DNA from: Salinibacterium sp.
Lineage (GTDB): Bacteria > Actinomycetota > Actinomycetes > Actinomycetales > Microbacteriaceae
NCBI GenBank assembly: GCA_004297555.1
Contig: SCSV01000381.1
Span: 1 to 8,282 of the forward strand
Reading direction: 5' to 3'
DNA: 8,282 nt
The notes under the pieces were generated by a model, which was given only the letters and a program-made list of their open reading frames with translations, was not told the origin of the DNA and made no database searches. Positions 6,206 to 8,282 of the stretch are shown here, in pieces. A program made the position numbers and the translations under genes. The stretch's first letter is position 1, and each line of letters starts with the position of its first letter.

Positions 6206-6210
6206 TCCTT
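6206..6210 (-). promoter_or_regulatory. Ribosome binding site fixing the GTG start of rpoA
   Basis: The leftward strand reads AAGGA within AAAGGAA, seven bases before the GTG at 6198. The alpha subunit's usual N-terminal sequence MLIAQRP begins exactly there. Confidence 0.85.
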
Positions 6211-6298
6211 TCGGCAAAGTGTCCGCTATATGACACCAGGGGCGCGACGGGTGGCTGGCCAGTCGTTGTTTCTAATATTGAGTTATGTAGATGTGGTT

Positions 6299-6321
6299 CC
6301 GAGAGCCGAGACGGCTCTCGG
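6299..6321 (-). promoter_or_regulatory. Perfect 9-bp hairpin in the rpsK-rpoA gap
   Basis: CCGAGAGCC (6299-6307) pairs perfectly with GGCTCTCGG (6313-6321) around a five-base loop. Reading leftward it is the second hairpin after rpsK and is followed by AACCACATC, not a U-tract. It may be a weak or Rho-assisted terminator, an attenuator or an mRNA processing or stability element. Confidence 0.5.
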
Positions 6322-6335
6322 CGCTGGCGTCGCAA

Positions 6336-6357
6336 TGAGGGCCAGAAATGGCCCTCA
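6336..6357 (-). promoter_or_regulatory. Perfect 8-bp hairpin just after rpsK
   Basis: TGAGGGCC (6336-6343) pairs with GGCCCTCA (6350-6357) around a six-base loop, starting 17 bases after the rpsK stop in the leftward direction. It is followed by TTGCGACG with no U-tract. With the hairpin at 6299-6321 it forms a tandem pair that could partly separate rpoA-rplQ expression from the upstream genes. Confidence 0.5.
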
Positions 6358-6374
6358 CTCTAAGCTCCAGCGCG

Positions 6375-6773
6375 CTAGACGCGGCGACGCTTGGGCGGGC
6401 GGCAACCGTTGTGCGCCTGCGGAGTGACGTCGTTGATCGAGCCCACTTCGAGGCCGGCGGCCTGCAGCGAGCGGATCGCGGTCTCGCGACCACTGCCCGG
6501 ACCCTTGACGAAAACGTCGACCTTCTTGAGTCCGTGCTCTTGCGCCTGGCGGGCGGCCGACTCGGCGGAGAGCTGAGCGGCGAACGGGGTCGACTTGCGC
6601 GAACCCTTGAAACCGACCGTGCCGGAGGAGGCCCAGCTGATAACCGCACCCGTGGGGTCGGTGATCGTGACGATGGTGTTGTTGAACGTCGACTTGATGT
6701 GGGCCTGGCCCAGCGCGATGTTCTTCTTTTCTTTCTTGCGCGGCTTACGAACGGCCGATTTTGGTGCTGCCAT
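6375..6773 (-). CDS. rpsK: 30S ribosomal protein S11 (uS11)
   Basis: It is a protein of the 30S platform that binds 16S rRNA near the mRNA exit and E-site region. The 132-residue product matches the family length. After a basic N-terminal tail (about 1-17) comes the core with GQAHIKSTFNNTIVTITDPTG (22-42) and SSGTVGFKGSRKSTPFAAQ (49-67). The S11 signature region is VKGPGSGRETAIRSLQAAGLEV (89-110), ending in DVTPQAHNGCRPPKRRRV (115-132). The ATG at 6773 has AGGAG six bases upstream. It follows rpsM by 48 bases in the conserved rpmJ-rpsM-rpsK order. Instead of rpsD, a 176-base non-coding gap with two hairpins separates it from rpoA. Confidence 0.98.
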   Translation of the reverse strand: MAAPKSAVRKPRKKEKKNIALGQAHIKSTFNNTIVTITDPTGAVISWASSGTVGFKGSRKSTPFAAQLSAESAARQAQEHGLKKVDVFVKGPGSGRETAIRSLQAAGLEVGSINDVTPQAHNGCRPPKRRRV

Positions 6774-6821
6774 GATGTTCTCCTAAAACCTAATGGCGAC
6801 GACGGTGGGCTAACCCAGCGT

Positions 6822-7196
6822 CTATCGGGCCTTCTTCTTGCCGGCTACGGTGCGCTTCGGGCCCTTGCGGGTGCGAGCGTTGGTCTTGGTGCGCTGCCCG
6901 TGAACGGGCAGGCCCTTGCGGTGACGGATGCCCTGGTAGCTTCCGATCTCAACCTTGCGACGGATGTCTGCCGCGACCTCACGACGAAGGTCACCTTCGA
7001 CCTTGAAGTTGGTCTCGACGTAGTCGCGAAGGGCGATGAGCTGGTCATCGGTAAGGTCCTTGACTCGGATCTCCCCGCTGATACCGGTGTCGGCGAGGGT
7101 CTTGAGTGCCCTCGTGCGGCCAACACCGTAGATGTAAGTCAGTGCGACCTCAACGCGCTTGTCGCGCGGGATGTCGACGCCGGCTAGACGTGCCAT
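6822..7196 (-). CDS. rpsM: 30S ribosomal protein S13 (uS13)
   Basis: It sits at the top of the 30S head, contacts 16S rRNA, forms bridges to the 50S subunit and approaches the P-site tRNA with its basic tail. The 124-residue product is full length. It has MARLAGVDIPRDKRVEVALTYIYGVGRTRA (1-30, the helix-two-turn-helix part) and the S13 signature GSYQGIRHRKGLPVHGQRT (85-103), and ends in the basic KGPKRTVAGKKKAR tail. The ATG at 7196 is supported by AGGAG eight bases upstream. It lies 115 bases after rpmJ, wide for this operon, and that gap contains a small perfect stem-loop. Confidence 0.98.
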   Translation of the reverse strand: MARLAGVDIPRDKRVEVALTYIYGVGRTRALKTLADTGISGEIRVKDLTDDQLIALRDYVETNFKVEGDLRREVAADIRRKVEIGSYQGIRHRKGLPVHGQRTKTNARTRKGPKRTVAGKKKAR

Positions 7197-7242
7197 GGTG
7201 GCTTCTCCTGTAACTGAGCGGAGGTAATGGACAACGCCGGTG

Positions 7243-7261
7243 CCAGGGCCTCCAACCCTGG
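7243..7261 (-). promoter_or_regulatory. 6-bp stem-loop in the rpmJ-rpsM gap
   Basis: CCAGGG (7243-7248) pairs with CCCTGG (7256-7261) around a seven-base loop, between rpmJ and rpsM. There is no U-tract. The 115-base gap has no open reading frame I can support. A short stem like this is only weak evidence of function. Confidence 0.35.
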
Positions 7262-7311
7262 GTGTCCCTCCCTTGCGGAAGTTCTTGGCGCTGTTCTGTT
7301 CTGTTTAGTTG

Positions 7312-7425
7312 TCAGCCTTGACGCTGTTTGTGACGCGGGTTCTCGCAGATGACCATGACGTTGCCGTTGCGACGGATTACCTTGCACTTGTCGCAGATCT
7401 TCTTGACGCTCGGGTTGACCTTCAT
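7312..7425 (-). CDS. rpmJ: 50S ribosomal protein L36 (bL36), zinc-binding form
   Basis: It is the smallest 50S protein and binds a zinc ion and 23S rRNA. The 37 codons read MKVNPSVKKICDKCKVIRRN and continue to a tail ending RHKQRQG. Cys11, Cys14, Cys27 and His32 are the intact C-C-C-H zinc ligands, so this is the C+ form and not a zinc-free paralogue. The ATG at 7425 has AAGGA seven bases upstream. Another leftward frame overlaps this region, but only this frame gives the family sequence. The gene sits in the usual infA-rpmJ-rpsM order, 69 bases after infA. Actinobacteria often carry a second, zinc-free rpmJ elsewhere under zinc control; this window cannot show whether one exists. Confidence 0.97.
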   Translation of the reverse strand: MKVNPSVKKICDKCKVIRRNGNVMVICENPRHKQRQG

Positions 7426-7455
7426 TGTTTCTTCCTTGCACTCGCTGTCTTCGTA

Positions 7456-7473
7456 CTCGTGGGATGCCACGAG
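7456..7473 (-). promoter_or_regulatory. Perfect 7-bp hairpin in the infA-rpmJ gap
   Basis: CTCGTGG (7456-7462) pairs with CCACGAG (7467-7473) around a four-base GATG loop (plus-strand reading). Leftward it follows the infA stop by about 20 bases and is followed by TACGAAGACAGC, without a U-tract. An attenuator or an RNA processing or stability element is more likely than a full terminator, since no promoter is evident before rpmJ. Confidence 0.45.
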
Positions 7474-7494
7474 CCGTTACTTTCCAGCGGAACG

Positions 7495-7716
7495 TTACTT
7501 GTAGCGGTAGGTGATACGGCCACGGGTCAAGTCATAGGGGCTGAGCTCCACCACTACCCGGTCCTCAGGGAGAATTCGGATGTAGTTCTGTCGCATCTTG
7601 CCCGAGATGGTGGCGAGCACTTTGTGTCCGTTGTTCAGCTCAACACGAAACATCGCGTTGGGCAGAGACTCGACTACTGCGCCTTCGATCTCGATGACAC
7701 CGTCTTTTTTGGCCAT
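7495..7716 (-). CDS. infA: Translation initiation factor IF-1
   Basis: IF-1 binds the ribosomal A site during initiation and works with IF-2 and IF-3. The 73-residue product is a single OB-fold (S1-like) domain of normal length: MAKKDGVIEIEGAVVESLPN, then MFRVELNNGHKVLATISGKMR and a conserved end LSPYDLTRGRITYRYK. The ATG at 7716 is chosen because family similarity begins at MAKK. The frame stays open upstream to 7818, but that part is the untranslated leader. The purine-rich GAAGAGG immediately precedes the start at short spacing. It is the first gene behind a recognisable promoter and begins the infA-rpmJ-rpsM-rpsK unit. It lies 154 bases downstream of adk; map, found between adk and infA in many bacteria, is not present. 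Confidence 0.97.
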   Translation of the reverse strand: MAKKDGVIEIEGAVVESLPNAMFRVELNNGHKVLATISGKMRQNYIRILPEDRVVVELSPYDLTRGRITYRYK

Positions 7717-7736
7717 AGCCTCTTCGTCGCTAAAAG

Positions 7737-7818
7737 TTGGTTCCGCTGGTCTGCGGGGATTACGATGGTCCGCTCTCGAAAGAACTGCAGGCACGACAAA
7801 ATCGGCCGGGAACACCAA
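7737..7818 (-). promoter_or_regulatory. infA leader with long-range complementarity
   Basis: The leader's first bases, TTGG (7815-7818) and TTCC (7809-7812), separated by two bases, are complementary to GGAACCAA (7737-7744), which lies about 20 bases before the infA start. Pairing would close the whole leader with a two-base bulge. It may influence IF-1 translation; folding was not computed. Confidence 0.3.
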
Positions 7819-7826
7819 AGATCAAG
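7813..7826 (-). promoter_or_regulatory. Conserved box at the transcription start of infA, shared with rplM
   Basis: The leftward strand reads CTTGATCTTTGGTG, one base different from the box at 3517-3530 and placed identically over the last two bases of the -10 and the predicted start. Two independent ribosomal promoters sharing this suggests a common initiation or leader signal. Confidence 0.6.
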
Positions 7827-7853
7827 CTTAGGTGATTGCGCGCGATCGAGCAA
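7825..7853 (-). promoter_or_regulatory. Promoter of infA-rpmJ-rpsM-rpsK
   Basis: The leftward strand has -35 TTGCTC (7848-7853), a spacer of exactly 17 bases and -10 TAAGCT (7825-7830), fitting TTGnnn and TAnnnT. Transcription should begin near 7817-7819, giving an infA leader of about 100 bases. The promoter begins only 17 bases after the adk stop. It lets the late ribosomal block be driven separately from the upstream secY-adk region. Confidence 0.75.
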
Positions 7854-7870
7854 CCGCGGGTTTCTGGAAG

Positions 7871-8281
7871 TTAACGGGTTGCCGCGTCGGGCTGCACGAT
7901 TCCGCGCCCGGCGAGAGCACCGATGATCCGCGCGGTGACCTCATCGATGTCGCCGATGGCATCAACAGTGAGCAGGCTGCCCCGACTCGCGTAAATGTCG
8001 ATGAGCGGCTCGGTTTGCTCGCGATAGACGTCGAGCCGATGCCGAACGACGGCCTCGTCGTCGTCACTGCGGTTCTGCTCCAGCGAACGCTTGCGCAGTC
8101 GCTCGACCACAACATCCGGGTCGGCCTCGAGTTCGACCACGGCGTCGAGCGCGGTCCCGTGGCTCTCGAGAAACTCGTCCAGCTCTCGCACTTGGTCGGT
8201 CGTGCGCGGGTAGCCGTCGAGAAGAAAGCCGTTCTCGGCATCCGGCTCGGCCAGGCGGTGGCGAATGAGGTCGTTCGTCAG
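7871..8281 (-). CDS. adk: Adenylate kinase, short-LID type (N-terminus outside window)
   Basis: It catalyses ATP + AMP = 2 ADP in the cytoplasm. The visible 136 residues start mid-protein at LTNDLIRHRLAEPDAENG. They include the hallmark GFLLDGYPRT (18-27 of the fragment), DPDVVVERLRKR (54-65) and RHRLDVYREQTEPLIDIY (80-97), and finish with the C-terminal helix. Between RLRKR and RHRLDVY there are only about 14 residues, so the long LID insertion of E. coli Adk is missing. Short-LID enzymes are typical of Actinobacteria such as Mycobacterium. About 60 N-terminal residues, including the P-loop, should lie beyond the right edge. An in-frame GTG at 8191 is internal and not the start. The gene ends just before the infA promoter. 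Confidence 0.96.
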   Translation of the reverse strand: MTNDLIRHRLAEPDAENGFLLDGYPRTTDQVRELDEFLESHGTALDAVVELEADPDVVVERLRKRSLEQNRSDDDEAVVRHRLDVYREQTEPLIDIYASRGSLLTVDAIGDIDEVTARIIGALAGRGIVQPDAATR

Positions 8282-8282
8282 C

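Noticed and set aside
6211..6298. A promoter for rpoA in the AT-rich patch
   Set aside because: Candidate hexamers (TACATA, TATTAG, TATAGC) lack the final T of TAnnnT and have no matching -35.
7184..7441. Leftward 85-codon frame overlapping rpmJ
   Set aside because: The overlapping frame starting at 7425 encodes intact L36; this one is a frame-shifted shadow running into the rpsM start.
7717..7818. 34-residue N-terminal extension of IF-1
   Set aside because: IF-1 is about 72 residues and begins MAKK; the extension coincides with the predicted untranslated leader.
1..8282. A novel defence, mobile or biosynthetic system
   Set aside because: Every substantial coding region is a recognised housekeeping gene in conserved order; no transposase, integrase, repeat array, toxin or unknown gene was found.

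Overview
The window is a GC-rich stretch of conserved housekeeping chromosome from an actinobacterium. The gene order adk-infA-rpmJ-rpsM-rpsK-rpoA-rplQ-truA / rplM-rpsI-glmM, the short-LID type adenylate kinase, the acidic N-terminal extension on S9, the acidic tail on L17 and TAnnnT-type -10 boxes all point that way. Family-level placement (Micrococcales, probably Microbacteriaceae) is an inference from general style and from two absences: no rpsD between rpsK and rpoA, and no map between adk and infA. I see no mobile element, CRISPR array, tRNA, rRNA or phage gene, and no sign of horizontal transfer.

Layout, left to right. Bases 1-16 are the first codons of a leftward gene reading MCGIV, which I take as glmS (glucosamine-6-phosphate synthase). 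It diverges from coaA (type I pantothenate kinase), the only rightward gene. coaA converges on glmM with overlapping stop codons. Everything from 1038 to 8282 is leftward. Read in transcription order it is adk (N-terminus cut off by the window edge), a promoter, infA, rpmJ, rpsM, rpsK, a 176-base gap with two hairpins, rpoA, rplQ, a strong terminator, truA, a promoter, rplM, rpsI and glmM.

Functionally, the right half encodes late-operon translation and transcription components: IF1, L36, S13, S11, RNA polymerase alpha and L17. TruA modifies tRNA. The rplM-rpsI pair adds L13 and S9. glmM sits 10 bases after rpsI and is probably co-transcribed with it. glmM and glmS supply consecutive steps toward UDP-GlcNAc for peptidoglycan, with coaA (coenzyme A synthesis) between them.

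No new protein system is visible. The most interesting signals are non-coding. The promoters of infA and rplM share a nearly identical 14-base box running from the -10 into the first transcribed bases, and in both leaders that box can pair with downstream sequence. Perfect stem-loops without U-tracts recur in the gaps of the infA-rpoA operon. Four of the leftward genes start on TTG or GTG, three of them placed by clear Shine-Dalgarno sequences. All coordinates were read by eye from the sequence; no database search or folding program was run.
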